A DNA stretch of 64,000 bases from Nocardia kruczakiae NBRC 101016 (lineage in GTDB: Bacteria > Actinomycetota > Actinomycetes > Mycobacteriales > Mycobacteriaceae), in assembly GCF_001612965.1 (NCBI RefSeq), contig NZ_BDBL01000024.1:82772-146771 (forward strand), read 5' to 3'. This document shows, in pieces, positions 17,364 through 26,020 of this stretch (its first letter is position 1; every line of letters starts with the position of its first letter). Made by a program: the position numbers and the translations under genes. A model generated the notes under the pieces. That model searched no databases. It was not told where the DNA came from and saw nothing but the letters and a program-made list of their open reading frames with translations.

Positions 17364-19504
17364 CGCGCTGGGCGCGGATCGTCGGTACCCGCCCGACACT
17401 GGTTCTGCTGGCGGCGATCGGTGTGGCGATCGTGTGCGGACTGTTCGGCGCCGACGTCCAGCAGCGAGTGAGCGCGGCCGGATTCGCCGATCCCGGAAGC
17501 GAATCCGCGCTCGTCGACCGGGTCGTCACCGCGCATCTGGGCCGGCAGAACCCCGATGTGATCGCGATCTACACCGCGCCCGACGGACAGGACCTCACCG
17601 CACTGGGCCCGCGCGTCCAGCAGGCGGTGGACCACATCGATCCGGCGCTGCTGGCCCAGCCGGTGCAGACCTACTGGAACAACGCCCCACCGCGCCAGGG
17701 TTTCCTGCGGTCGGCGGACGGCCGGCAGGGGCTGGCGGTGGTGTTCGCCGCCGGTGACGACAATCGGCGCATCGCGGCCTACCACGATATCGCCGCGGCG
17801 CTGACCGTTCCCGGCGTCTCGGTGCGCTTCACCGGCTACAGCGCACTCGCCGACGAGATCGACCGCCAGTCCCGCCACGATCTCGTTCTCGCCGAATCGG
17901 TCTCGCTACCGATAACGTTGGCGATTCTGGTGCTGGTGTTCGGCGGGGTGGTCGCCGCCGGCCTGCCGCTGCTGGTGGGTGTGCTCGCCGTCGTGGGCTC
18001 ATTGGGCGCGGTCGGGGTGATCGCACACGTCACCGAGGTGAGTGTGTTCGCCGTGAACGTGGCCTCGCTGCTGGGGCTCGGCCTGGCCATCGACTACGGG
18101 CTGTTCGTGGTCACCCGATTCCGGGAGGAACTCGCCGCGGGTGCCGCGGTGCCCGAGGCGGTGACCCGCACCCTGGCCACCGCCGGTCGCACCGTCGGAT
18201 TCTCGGCGCTGCTGCTGGCCTGCGCCTTCGCCGGCACGTTCGTCTTCCCGCAGGCCGTCTTGCGGTCGCTGGGCTTCGGGGCCATCGCGGCGGTACTGCT
18301 GGCCGCGGGGCTGTCACTGACCGTTCTGCCGGCCGCGCTCGCACTGCTCGGTCACCGCGTCGGCGCCTGGAGCTGGCGCCGCGACGCCTTCGACCGCGGA
18401 CAGCGGCGCGCGGAGCGGTGGTGGGGCCGGGTGGTCGACGCGGTGGTGCGCCGGCCCGGAGTCGTGGCAGTCACCGTCGGCGGACTGCTGCTCGTACTCG
18501 CCACCCCGGTGCTCGGCGTCCGCCTCGGCGATGTCGACCACACGGCCCTGCCTGCGGGCAATGCCGTGCGCGCCGGCGTCGACGAACTCGCCACCCGGTT
18601 CCCGGAGGCCGGCAGCGGCGCGACCGTCCTGCTGCGCGGTGACGGCGCCCCACCCGACTCCCGGCCCACGGCCGCCGCGATCCGCGCGCTCGGCGCGGTC
18701 CCGGGTGTGCACGACGTGCAGCGACTCGCCACGGTGGACGACGCGGTCGTGCTGCACGCGGCGCTGGACGACCCCGATCGCTCCCCCGCCGCCACCGAAA
18801 CCGTCACGCGTATACGGGAACTCGACCCACCCGACGGTGTCGACATCCAGGTCGGCGGCGACACCGCGGCCACCGTGGACAGCGTCGCGGCCATCACCTC
18901 CCGGATGCCGCTGATGATCGCGGTGATGGTGCTCGCCACGCTGATCCTGCTCGGCGCGGCGTTCCGCTCGGCGGTGCTGCCGGTCAAGGCGGTACTGCTG
19001 GCCTTCCTCAGCCTGGCGGCGACCTTCGGCATCCTGACCTGGATCTTCTGCCGGGGCCATCTGGCCGACCTGCTGCACGTGAGCGTGGGACCGCTCTCGG
19101 CGGGGATGATGGTGCTGATCATCGCCGTCGTCTTCGGTCTCTCCACCGACTACGAGGTCTTCCTGCTCTCGCGCATGGTCGAGGCCCGCGACGCCGGTTG
19201 CGACACCGTGTCCGCGGTCCGCACCGGCACGGTTCGCACCGCCCGCGTGATCACCGCCGCCGCAACGCTTCTGGTGTTCATCACCGGCGCCTTCACGCTG
19301 TCCCCGCTGACCCCGATGCGATTCCTCGGCCTCGGCATGATCGTGGCGCTGATCATCGACGCCACGCTGGTGCGGATGCTGCTGGTGCCGGCGCTGGTGC
19401 GCTTGATGGGCCCGCTGAACTGGTGGCCGATGCGGCCCGCCCGCGATCGTTACCCCGAAGGTAATGGACCTCGCGCACGCGTACCGGCAAGCTCGACATC
19501 ATGA
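17360..19504 (+). CDS. MMPL/RND-family lipid exporter
   Basis: The 714-residue polytopic membrane protein has the duplicated RND layout: one N-terminal TM helix, an exoplasmic loop, a TM bundle, and a repeat of the same. Both proton-relay Asp-Tyr pairs of MmpL proteins are kept: D245-Y246 in LGLAIDYGLFVVTRFREE and D597-Y598 in FGLSTDYEVFLLSRM. Tightly coupled by ATGA overlaps on both sides, it probably exports the operon's lipophilic product. At 714 residues it resembles the short actinobacterial MMPLs rather than the roughly 950-residue mycobacterial MmpLs. Confidence 0.88.
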   Translation: MTRWARIVGTRPTLVLLAAIGVAIVCGLFGADVQQRVSAAGFADPGSESALVDRVVTAHLGRQNPDVIAIYTAPDGQDLTALGPRVQQAVDHIDPALLAQPVQTYWNNAPPRQGFLRSADGRQGLAVVFAAGDDNRRIAAYHDIAAALTVPGVSVRFTGYSALADEIDRQSRHDLVLAESVSLPITLAILVLVFGGVVAAGLPLLVGVLAVVGSLGAVGVIAHVTEVSVFAVNVASLLGLGLAIDYGLFVVTRFREELAAGAAVPEAVTRTLATAGRTVGFSALLLACAFAGTFVFPQAVLRSLGFGAIAAVLLAAGLSLTVLPAALALLGHRVGAWSWRRDAFDRGQRRAERWWGRVVDAVVRRPGVVAVTVGGLLLVLATPVLGVRLGDVDHTALPAGNAVRAGVDELATRFPEAGSGATVLLRGDGAPPDSRPTAAAIRALGAVPGVHDVQRLATVDDAVVLHAALDDPDRSPAATETVTRIRELDPPDGVDIQVGGDTAATVDSVAAITSRMPLMIAVMVLATLILLGAAFRSAVLPVKAVLLAFLSLAATFGILTWIFCRGHLADLLHVSVGPLSAGMMVLIIAVVFGLSTDYEVFLLSRMVEARDAGCDTVSAVRTGTVRTARVITAAATLLVFITGAFTLSPLTPMRFLGLGMIVALIIDATLVRMLLVPALVRLMGPLNWWPMRPARDRYPEGNGPRARVPASSTS

Positions 19505-19902
19505 TCGATACCGAAGGAACCCGGCTGTTCCACAGCACCATGCCGTTCACCGAGAAGCTCGGGGTCGAGGTGCTCGAGCACGGGCCGAAGCTGGTGCGCA
19601 GCCGGCTCGCATGGGACGAGAGCCTGTGCACGCTGGGCGGCGTCCTGCACGGCGGGGTGCTGATGTCGCTGGCCGACGCCACCGGCGCGGTGTGCGCGTA
19701 CCTGAATCTGCCGGAGGGCAAACAGGGCACCACGACCGTGGAGTCGAAGACGAACTTCCTGCGGGCGGTACGGTCCGGTTACGCGGTGGCCTCGTCGACG
19801 CCGCTGCACGCGGGGCGCAGTTTCATCGTGGTGGAGACCGAAATCCATGACGACGCGGGCAAACTCGTCGGCAAGGTCACCCAGACCCAAGCGGTGTTGT
19901 GA
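19501..19902 (+). CDS. PaaI-type hotdog thioesterase
   Basis: The 133-residue protein shows the PaaI/hotdog signature LHGGVLMSLADATGAVCAY with the catalytic Asp, followed by ESKTNFLRAV. It hydrolyses acyl-CoA or related thioesters. The ATG overlaps the mmpL stop (ATGA), so it is the last gene of the operon; the next gene is convergent 10 bp on. It could release stalled acyl thioesters or tune acyl-CoA supply for the condensing enzyme. Confidence 0.85.
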   Translation: MIDTEGTRLFHSTMPFTEKLGVEVLEHGPKLVRSRLAWDESLCTLGGVLHGGVLMSLADATGAVCAYLNLPEGKQGTTTVESKTNFLRAVRSGYAVASSTPLHAGRSFIVVETEIHDDAGKLVGKVTQTQAVL

Positions 19903-19912
19903 GCTAGCGGGC

Positions 19913-20845
19913 TCACCACGGGGCGGGTCCGGCGCTGATCGCCATCCGCCCCACGGTGCGGCGGGTCGCGATCAGATCGACGACGGCATCCAGCTCGGCC
20001 CAGTCACGCACCTCCACATGCGGCCGTAACATGTTCTCCTCCAACAGCTTCCACAACTGCGCCCGATACCGCTCGATCAGTTGCGGCTCGGTCCGCGACA
20101 ACAATCCCATCGAGAAACCGGTGACCGTTTTGAGTTCACCCAGCAGCGTGGAGGTATCGACCGCGCCGCCCCCCGCGCTGAAGGCGACCAGCGTGCCGTG
20201 TGGTCCCAGGCTGTCCACCCCGCGCTGCACCAGGTCACCACCGACACCGTCGAGCACGATATCGAAGGTCTCGGACCACGGACGGTCGTAGGTCACCGCG
20301 GCATCGGCGCCGCACTCCCGCACGAAATCGAACTTGCCGGCCGATCCGACCGCGGCGACCACCCGGGTCGCTCCGGCCGCCCGGGCGAGCCGAAGCGCCA
20401 GATGTCCGGCCCCGGAGGCGGCCGCGGTGATCAGAACCGCGCTGCCCGCAACGGATTTCGCGGCGTGCACCACGCCCATCGCGACCAGGCCGCCACGCAC
20501 CACCGCCAGGGCATCGGCCGCCGGCACTCCGGCCGGGATCTCGGTGACCATCGCCGGTGTGGCACAGACGTATTCGGCATACAACGAGGCGAACACCACC
20601 CCACCCACGCGGGCGCCGATCCAGGATTCTTCGAGGCCGGAGCCCACCGCGACCACCGTTCCGACCATCTCCCCGCCGGGATTCGCCGAGGCGTCGGCCC
20701 GCAGCATCCGCACCAGGCCGACACTCACCCCGGTCAACGCGGTGCGGACCAGCAATTGCCCGGGGCCGGGCACGGGACGCTCGATCTCCACGATCCGGGC
20801 ACGGGCGAGGCGATCCGCGTCGGGAGTGAACTGAATTGCGCGCAC
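19913..20845 (-). CDS. Zinc-type alcohol dehydrogenase-like / quinone oxidoreductase (MDR)
   Basis: The 310-residue medium-chain dehydrogenase/reductase has the GroES-like start MRAIQFTPDADRLARARIVEIERPVPGPGQLLVR, a Rossmann region at SAVLITAAASGAGHLALRLARAAGA, and VLDGVGGDLVQRG. Zinc-ligand cysteines are absent, so it is more like the zinc-free quinone oxidoreductases (NADPH). I chose the GTG at 20845, preceded by GAAAGG, over an upstream start that would add an atypical N-terminus. It is divergent from a TetR gene across a clear operator pair, so it is probably the regulated target. Confidence 0.82.
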   Translation of the reverse strand: MRAIQFTPDADRLARARIVEIERPVPGPGQLLVRTALTGVSVGLVRMLRADASANPGGEMVGTVVAVGSGLEESWIGARVGGVVFASLYAEYVCATPAMVTEIPAGVPAADALAVVRGGLVAMGVVHAAKSVAGSAVLITAAASGAGHLALRLARAAGATRVVAAVGSAGKFDFVRECGADAAVTYDRPWSETFDIVLDGVGGDLVQRGVDSLGPHGTLVAFSAGGGAVDTSTLLGELKTVTGFSMGLLSRTEPQLIERYRAQLWKLLEENMLRPHVEVRDWAELDAVVDLIATRRTVGRMAISAGPAPW

Positions 20846-20933
20846 TGACAGCGCCTTTCGACCGGGGCGGCATGCGGCCGCGACTGAGACTCGGATGACC
20901 CGGCAGCGGTTGCCGGGCAGCCTCATCGAATTC

Positions 20934-21000
20934 TTACTACCGACGTAAGATTAGGCGGAAGTCTCAACGTACGTCAAGGCGATTTTTATGTCGGTGGTAA
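20934..21000. promoter_or_regulatory. Paired TetR operator sites between the MDR and tetR genes
   Basis: TTACTACCGACGTAA (20934-20948) is repeated in opposite orientation as TTATGTCGGTGGTAA (20986-21000), matching at 13 of 15 positions. Each copy is itself a TTAC/GTAA-type partial palindrome. The pair lies in the divergent promoter space directly ahead of tetR; binding by that regulator is inference. Confidence 0.6.
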
Positions 21001-21011
21001 TATTTTGGTCC

Positions 21012-21635
21012 ATGACCAGCGCACCCCCGGGACTGCGGGAGACCAAGAAGCAGCAGACCCGCCAGGAGATCTCCGACACCGCGACCAGGCTGTTCATCGA
21101 GCGCGGATTCGAGGCGACCACGATCGCCGAGATCGCCGAGGCCGCACGGGTGGCGAAGAAGACCGTCACCAACTACTTCCCCCGCAAGGAGGATCTGGCG
21201 CTGGACTATCACGAACAGTTCGTCGGAGCCCTCGCCGCGGCGGTGACCGCCCGCGCCGCCAACGAATCGGCCCTCGACGCGCTGCGCCGCCGGTTCCGTA
21301 CCGCGGCACAGGATCACGCCGCCGACCTCGGCTTCTCGGGACCGGAGTTCAGCCGCATGCTCGCCGGCAGCCCTACGCTCACCGCGCGGATGCGTGAACT
21401 CCACGAACTGCGCGAACAGGCCCTGGCCGAGGTACTGCCCGGTGACGATCTGCTGCGGCGGGCCGCCGCCGCCCAGTTCGCGGCGGCCTGCCGACTGCTG
21501 TTCGAGCGGATTCAGCAGCTACAACTCTCCGGCGCCTCGCGCCACCATGTCGCGGCCACCGTCACCGCCGAGGCCGAGCGGATCTTCGATCTGCTGGAAC
21601 CGGCCTTCGGCGATTACGGCCGCGCATCGCGGTGA
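21012..21635 (+). CDS. TetR-family transcriptional regulator
   Basis: The 207-residue product has a TetR N-terminal HTH (RQEISDTATRLFIERGF, TTIAEIAEAARVAKKTVTNYF) and a helical ligand-binding C-terminal domain of standard length. The ATG at 21012 is preferred over one 24 bp upstream because the upstream one lies within the second operator half. It faces the oxidoreductase at 19913-20845. Confidence 0.9.
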   Translation: MTSAPPGLRETKKQQTRQEISDTATRLFIERGFEATTIAEIAEAARVAKKTVTNYFPRKEDLALDYHEQFVGALAAAVTARAANESALDALRRRFRTAAQDHAADLGFSGPEFSRMLAGSPTLTARMRELHELREQALAEVLPGDDLLRRAAAAQFAAACRLLFERIQQLQLSGASRHHVAATVTAEAERIFDLLEPAFGDYGRASR

Positions 21636-21654
21636 AGGGATCGGGGTGAACGGA

Positions 21655-22518
21655 TCAGAGTGAACGCAGCCGCGGCACCAGCTCCGCCGCGCGTTCGGCG
21701 TATTCGACCGGATCACGGTCGGGCATGATGTCGAATTGCGTAATCCCCAGTGCCGCATAGCGTTCGGCATCGGCGACGAAAGCGTCCGGATCGTTCACGA
21801 CCGGGCCGATATAGGTGGCGGTCTTGCGGATCGCGTCGTAATCGCGTCCCTCCGCCGCGCAGTGCGCGCGCAGCACGTCGAGTTTGTGCGCGACGTCCTC
21901 GGGCGAGGAGGCGAACAGATTGCACGCGTCGGCGTAGCGGGCGACCAGCAGCAGGGTCTTCTTCTCGCCGCCACCACCGATCAGGATCGGCGGCCGCGGA
22001 CGGCTCAACGGCGCTGGTACACACAGTGTTTCGTCCAACCGGTAGTGCGTACCGTGATACGGGCCGTTGTCGTCGCTCCACATCTGCAGGCAGATCTGCA
22101 GGGTCTGCTCGAGTCGTTCGAAGCGCTCCCCCATCGGCACCAGCGGCACCCCCAGCCCGCGCTGCTCCCGCTCGTACCAGGAGGCGCCGATACCGAGCTG
22201 GGCTCGCCCGCCCGACAGCACATCCAGGGTGGTGACGATCTTGGCCAGCAGACCGGGATGCCGGTACATCACCCCGGTCACCAGCACGGCCAGGCGCAGC
22301 CGCTCGGTCAGCGCGGCGACGTACCCCAGGGTCGTGTAGGCCTCGAGCATCGGCTCCTCGGCCACCCCGGTGTGTTCCATCTGGAAGTAGTGATCCATCA
22401 CCGTGAATTCGGTGAAACCGCCCTCCTCGGCGATCCGCGCGGTCTCCGCGATGGCACCGGCGGTGCGCGCCGGATCGGCGGGAGTCGAGAAGTTCCAGTA
22501 GTGCAGACTCAGTTCCAT
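21655..22518 (-). CDS. LLM-class (F420-type) oxidoreductase, paralogue of 3146-4057
   Basis: The 287-residue luciferase-like protein has FTEFTVMDHYFQMEH, MYRHPGLLAKIVTTLDVLSGGRAQLGIGASW and PRPPILIGGGGEKKTLLLVARYADACNLF. These blocks closely parallel the enzyme at 3146, so the two are likely paralogues with different substrates. It is convergent with tetR, 19 bp away. The F420 preference comes from the family and genus, not from a motif that proves it. Confidence 0.87.
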   Translation of the reverse strand: MELSLHYWNFSTPADPARTAGAIAETARIAEEGGFTEFTVMDHYFQMEHTGVAEEPMLEAYTTLGYVAALTERLRLAVLVTGVMYRHPGLLAKIVTTLDVLSGGRAQLGIGASWYEREQRGLGVPLVPMGERFERLEQTLQICLQMWSDDNGPYHGTHYRLDETLCVPAPLSRPRPPILIGGGGEKKTLLLVARYADACNLFASSPEDVAHKLDVLRAHCAAEGRDYDAIRKTATYIGPVVNDPDAFVADAERYAALGITQFDIMPDRDPVEYAERAAELVPRLRSL

Positions 22519-22637
22519 GACGCCTCGATTCTGCGCAGCGGTGGACAGGTGTCGATACCCGCACCCAGCCTATCCATCGCCGCCGCGCCGACCGCCGACG
22601 ACCGGCGCGGACGACGGGGATCCGTTGCGGCCGTGGC

Positions 22638-23486
22638 CTATTCGAAGTCGGCGCGATGGTCGAGGGCCCATTCCCGGAACGTGCGGGCGGGGCGGCCGGT
22701 GATCTGCTCAACCCCCGGATGGATCACCGAGGTGAACGAATCCAGCGCGGTGGCCCGCAGCGCCATGATCGCGTCGGCCATGACCTCGTCGACCCCGGCG
22801 GCGAGCAGGGCGGCATGCGCCTGCGCCGGTTCGGTGGGCACATAGCGCAGCGGCCGCCCCAGAACCTCCGACAGAATCCCGGTCTGCTCCCCCGGCGTCA
22901 GCGCCTGCGGCCCGCTCAGCGTATGGATACGGCCGTCGTGCCCCGCCTCGACCAGTGCGGCGACGGCGACCGCGGCGATATCCGCCGGGTCGATCACCGC
23001 GATACGCCCGTGTCCGTAGGGCGCGTAGACCGTATCGTGCTCGCGGACCGTCGGCGCCCAGTGCAGAGCGTTGGACATGAAGCCCAAGGGGCGCAGGATC
23101 GTCCACGCGAGCCCGCTGTCGACAACCGCACGCTCACCGGCGCGATGCCAGGCCGGGATCGGATCGGTCGCCTCGGCATCGCCGGCGCGCCCCGAGGACA
23201 GCTTCACGATGCGCTCGGCCCCCGCCCGCGCGGCCGCGGTCGCGATATTGCGGTCGTGTTCGGCGAGATCCGGGCCGGTCGACAGCAGAAACACCCGGGA
23301 GACACCGCGGAGGGCGGATGTCAACGTGTCCGGTCGCCCGGGATCGCCGCCGACCACCTCCACATCCGGTGGCAACGCGGCGGCAGCGGGACGACGAGTC
23401 AGGGCACGGACCGATTCGCCCACGGCGAGCAGGTGATCGATCACGGCACGTCCGACGGTTCCGGTGGATCCGGTTACGAGAATCAT
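22638..23486 (-). CDS. NmrA-like NAD(P)-binding protein
   Basis: The 282-residue atypical SDR begins MILVTGSTGTVGRAVIDHLL with an NmrA-type GxxGxxG motif, followed by RALTRRP and ILRPLGFMSNALHW. It lacks the YxxxK catalytic pair, as NmrA/HSCARG and TMR-like proteins do, so it may be a redox sensor or a quinone reductase of the QOR2 type. Two starts, GTG 23492 and ATG 23486, each have a suitable ribosome site; I used the ATG. It is monocistronic. Confidence 0.8.
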   Translation of the reverse strand: MILVTGSTGTVGRAVIDHLLAVGESVRALTRRPAAAALPPDVEVVGGDPGRPDTLTSALRGVSRVFLLSTGPDLAEHDRNIATAAARAGAERIVKLSSGRAGDAEATDPIPAWHRAGERAVVDSGLAWTILRPLGFMSNALHWAPTVREHDTVYAPYGHGRIAVIDPADIAAVAVAALVEAGHDGRIHTLSGPQALTPGEQTGILSEVLGRPLRYVPTEPAQAHAALLAAGVDEVMADAIMALRATALDSFTSVIHPGVEQITGRPARTFREWALDHRADFE

Positions 23487-23757
23487 GAGCACTCCATCTC
23501 CCGGTAAGGGGTCTCGACCGCGGGACTGCGGGCCCGCGCTCGATCAGGGTGTGATCCGGGAGGCATATCCGGCTATCCAGCGCACCGGCCGATGCGAAAA
23601 CTCCCGCCGGGGCGGGGCGCTGCGCCGATTTCGTGCATCGGGCGGCCTTGCGGCGCGAATTCTCGCCATCCCCGCTGCCGCTCCCACTCGCACACCGTAA
23701 CTCGTTCGATACTGGTTAATTGCCCGCTATCACATCCACTGGACTTATCCTGCCCAC

Positions 23758-24348
23758 ATGACAACCAGCAAAGAGGGAGTTTACGTGGGGCCATTGCACC
23801 AATTGGCCCGTGGCGCATGGCAATCATTGCTGGTCATCGGCCTGCTGTCGGTGATCGTCGGGATTATCGTGCTCGTCTGGCCCGGTCCGACGCTCGCCGT
23901 GGCCGGCATTCTGTTCGGCGTATACCTGCTGATCTCCGGAATTCTGCAGTTGATCGCCGCCTTCGGCCCACACGTCAGCACCGGCTACCGGGTGCTGACC
24001 CTCATCAGCGGCATCCTGTCGTTCATCCTCGCCTTCTTCGCCTTCCGCAGCATCGGCAACTCCCTGGTGCTGCTGGGCCTGTGGATCGGCATCAGCTGGC
24101 TGTTCCGCGGCATCGCCGCCATGGTCGCGGGAGCCGAAACGCCGCAAGGGGTTCCGGGTCGCGGCTGGTCGATCTTCTTCGGCATCCTGCTGTTGATCGG
24201 TGGTATCGCACTGGTGGTCTGGCCCATCCACTCGATCACCGTGCTGGCACTGGTCGTCGGCTGGTGGCTGATCTTCATGGGCGTGATGGAGATGATCTAC
24301 GCCGTCGAGGTCCGCAGCGTGGCCAAGAAAACTCCCGTCGACCTGTAA
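23758..24348 (+). CDS. HdeD/DUF308-family membrane protein
   Basis: The 196-residue protein has six hydrophobic segments in paired repeats (LLVIGLLSVIVGIIVLVWPG, LAVAGILFGVYLLISGILQL and so on), the DUF308 pattern of E. coli HdeD, which is linked to acid stress. The ATG at 23758 is followed by a short soluble lead. The GlsB-type gene follows 122 bp later on the same strand, suggesting a small envelope-stress group. Confidence 0.85.
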   Translation: MTTSKEGVYVGPLHQLARGAWQSLLVIGLLSVIVGIIVLVWPGPTLAVAGILFGVYLLISGILQLIAAFGPHVSTGYRVLTLISGILSFILAFFAFRSIGNSLVLLGLWIGISWLFRGIAAMVAGAETPQGVPGRGWSIFFGILLLIGGIALVVWPIHSITVLALVVGWWLIFMGVMEMIYAVEVRSVAKKTPVDL

Positions 24349-24470
24349 TCGGCCGGCCCACCCTTCGCCTCGGGCGCGAATTCGCCTGGGGCGACGTCGT
24401 GTGCCTGCGAACAGGCCCTTTCCCCTGCTACCGTCGGGTCCCCTACAGGTTGCCCGCAAGGAGATTCACC

Positions 24471-24734
24471 ATGGGTATCATCACGATGATCATCATCGGC
24501 CTCATCGCCGGTGCGATCGCTCGCCTCCTGGTTCCCGGTAAGGAGAACTTCGGCTGGATTCTGACCATCGTGCTGGGCATCGTCGGCGGTTACGTCGGCG
24601 GGACCCTGGGCAGTCTGGTCTTCGCCCCGCACAAGTTCAGCGTCCACCCGCCCGTCCAGCACACTTTCCTCGGCGCGATCGTCGGTGCCGTGATCATTCT
24701 GGTCATCTACAAGGCGATCCGCAGTCGCGCCTGA
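24471..24734 (+). CDS. GlsB/YeaQ/YmgE-family stress membrane protein
   Basis: The 87-residue protein has three TM helices: MGIITMIIIGLIAGAIARLLVPG, then GWILTIVLGIVGGYVGGTLG and TFLGAIVGAVIILVIY. This is the transglycosylase-associated/GlsB family induced by envelope stress. The ATG at 24471 has AAGGAG at 24459-24464. The gene is followed by a strong hairpin. Confidence 0.9.
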   Translation: MGIITMIIIGLIAGAIARLLVPGKENFGWILTIVLGIVGGYVGGTLGSLVFAPHKFSVHPPVQHTFLGAIVGAVIILVIYKAIRSRA

Positions 24735-24744
24735 GCGCACGAAC

Positions 24745-24780
24745 AACGGGCCCGGCTCCTGCTTCGGAGCCGGGCCCGTT
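24745..24780. terminator. Bidirectional hairpin terminator
   Basis: A perfect 15-bp stem, AACGGGCCCGGCTCC at 24745-24759 and its complement at 24766-24780 with a 6-nt loop, sits between the convergent glsB-like and orphan mce genes. Confidence 0.8.
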
Positions 24781-24792
24781 GGCGTCATGGGG

Positions 24793-25836
24793 TCAGGGGC
24801 GGCAGACCGCCGACTGGTTGTGCCCGCCGATCTGCGAGAACAATCCACGCGGAAACAGGATGCCGTACAGCGAGATGTCGAGGGAGCACAGATACGCGGT
24901 GGCGTAGGTCCCGTCCCCGGAGAACTTGCCGACATCGGAGAGGATTCCGGGCAGATCGATCGCGGCCTGATCCAATTTCGCGCCGTTGTTTATCAGCAGC
25001 GTCAGGGCGTCCCGGGTGGAGTTCTGCGCGGGGGCCAGCTTCGGCTGCACCTGCGAGACCATCGCCACCAAACTATCGGTGGCACCGGCGATCTGCTGCG
25101 TCGAGGCCAGCAGCGACTGCCCCTGGTCGTAGAGGCCGCTGATCAGCGCGCGGGTCTGGGTGATCAGGGTTTCCAGTTCGTCGCTGCGCCGGGCCAGGCC
25201 CGACATCACCCCGGACAGGTTCGTGATGATGTCTTTCAGGATCGCGTCGCGCCGCTCGAAGTCGGTGGCCAGTGCGGCGGCCTGGGTGATGAAGGCGGAC
25301 AACGACACCCCGTCGCCCTGCAGCGCCTGGATCAACGTCGTCGACAGGTCGTTCACCTGCTCCGGGAGCAGATTCTCGAACAGTGGCTGAAAACCGTTGA
25401 GGAACGCCGAGATATCGAAGGAGGGCTCGGTGCGTTCCAGCGGGATCCGCCCACCGGCCGCGAGGAGGCGCGAATCCGGCGCCGTGCCGGGCGCCAGCGC
25501 GAGATACCGCTGACCGATCAGGTTCTGATAGCGGACCAGCGCCTTGGTGTCGCTGTAGAGGTGCTGATCGCGCTGCACCTCGAAGGTCACCTTCGCCAGA
25601 TGCTTGTTGGTCTGGGGGTTGACGTCGAAGCCGATCGCGGTGACCTTGCCGACCCGCACACCGGCGATGCGCACGTCGTCGTTGGGCCGCAGCCCGAGCA
25701 CATCGCTGAAGATCGCCGAATAACGGTCGGTGGGGCCGTTCACCGTGCGCGCCAGCGTATTCCAGATCACCACCGTGACCAGAACCGAGACGATGGCGAA
25801 TGCGCCGAACCCGAGCGCCTGCTTGCGGATACTCAC
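24793..25836 (-). CDS. Orphan MceB-like MCE-domain protein
   Basis: The 347-residue protein has one N-terminal membrane helix (FGAFAIVSVLVTVVIWNTLA), an MCE domain (YSAIFSDVLGLRPNDDVRIAGVRVGKV), a helical needle-like region and the C-terminal block LFSQIGGHNQSAVCRP. It closely parallels the operonic MceB at 62847-63869 throughout, including the LCSLDISLYGIL/FCGLDVSLWGVL and SQIGG segments. MCE subunits normally work as a hexamer of MceA-F; this copy stands alone, between a terminator hairpin on each side. It may substitute for MceB in another complex. I chose the second of two adjacent GTG codons for spacing to GAGGAGG. Confidence 0.86.
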   Translation of the reverse strand: MSIRKQALGFGAFAIVSVLVTVVIWNTLARTVNGPTDRYSAIFSDVLGLRPNDDVRIAGVRVGKVTAIGFDVNPQTNKHLAKVTFEVQRDQHLYSDTKALVRYQNLIGQRYLALAPGTAPDSRLLAAGGRIPLERTEPSFDISAFLNGFQPLFENLLPEQVNDLSTTLIQALQGDGVSLSAFITQAAALATDFERRDAILKDIITNLSGVMSGLARRSDELETLITQTRALISGLYDQGQSLLASTQQIAGATDSLVAMVSQVQPKLAPAQNSTRDALTLLINNGAKLDQAAIDLPGILSDVGKFSGDGTYATAYLCSLDISLYGILFPRGLFSQIGGHNQSAVCRP

Positions 25837-25952
25837 CACGCCTCCTCGAACTTCCCCACGAAACCCGAAAACGCCGGCAATGATTGCGCTGACCGCAGGC
25901 ACTGTAGCCGGAGGCGGCCGGTTGTGACCCATGCCACGCCGGTCGGGAACGA

Positions 25953-25985
25953 CAACAGCCCGGCGCTGGTCGCGCCGGGCTGTTG
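25953..25985 (-). terminator. Hairpin terminator after the membrane-protein gene
   Basis: A perfect 14-bp stem (CAACAGCCCGGCGC at 25953-25966, complement at 25972-25985, loop TGGTC) lies 35 bp past the stop of the minus-strand gene at 26021 and separates it from the orphan mceB. Confidence 0.75.
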
Positions 25986-26020
25986 TGCAGACGGTACGAG
26001 GGGACGTACCGGGGTATGGA

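Noticed and set aside
11190..19902. Olefin (OleABCD) pathway making long-chain alkenes
   Set aside because: The OleB alpha/beta-hydrolase that decarboxylates the beta-lactone is absent, so the hydrocarbon end product is unlikely.
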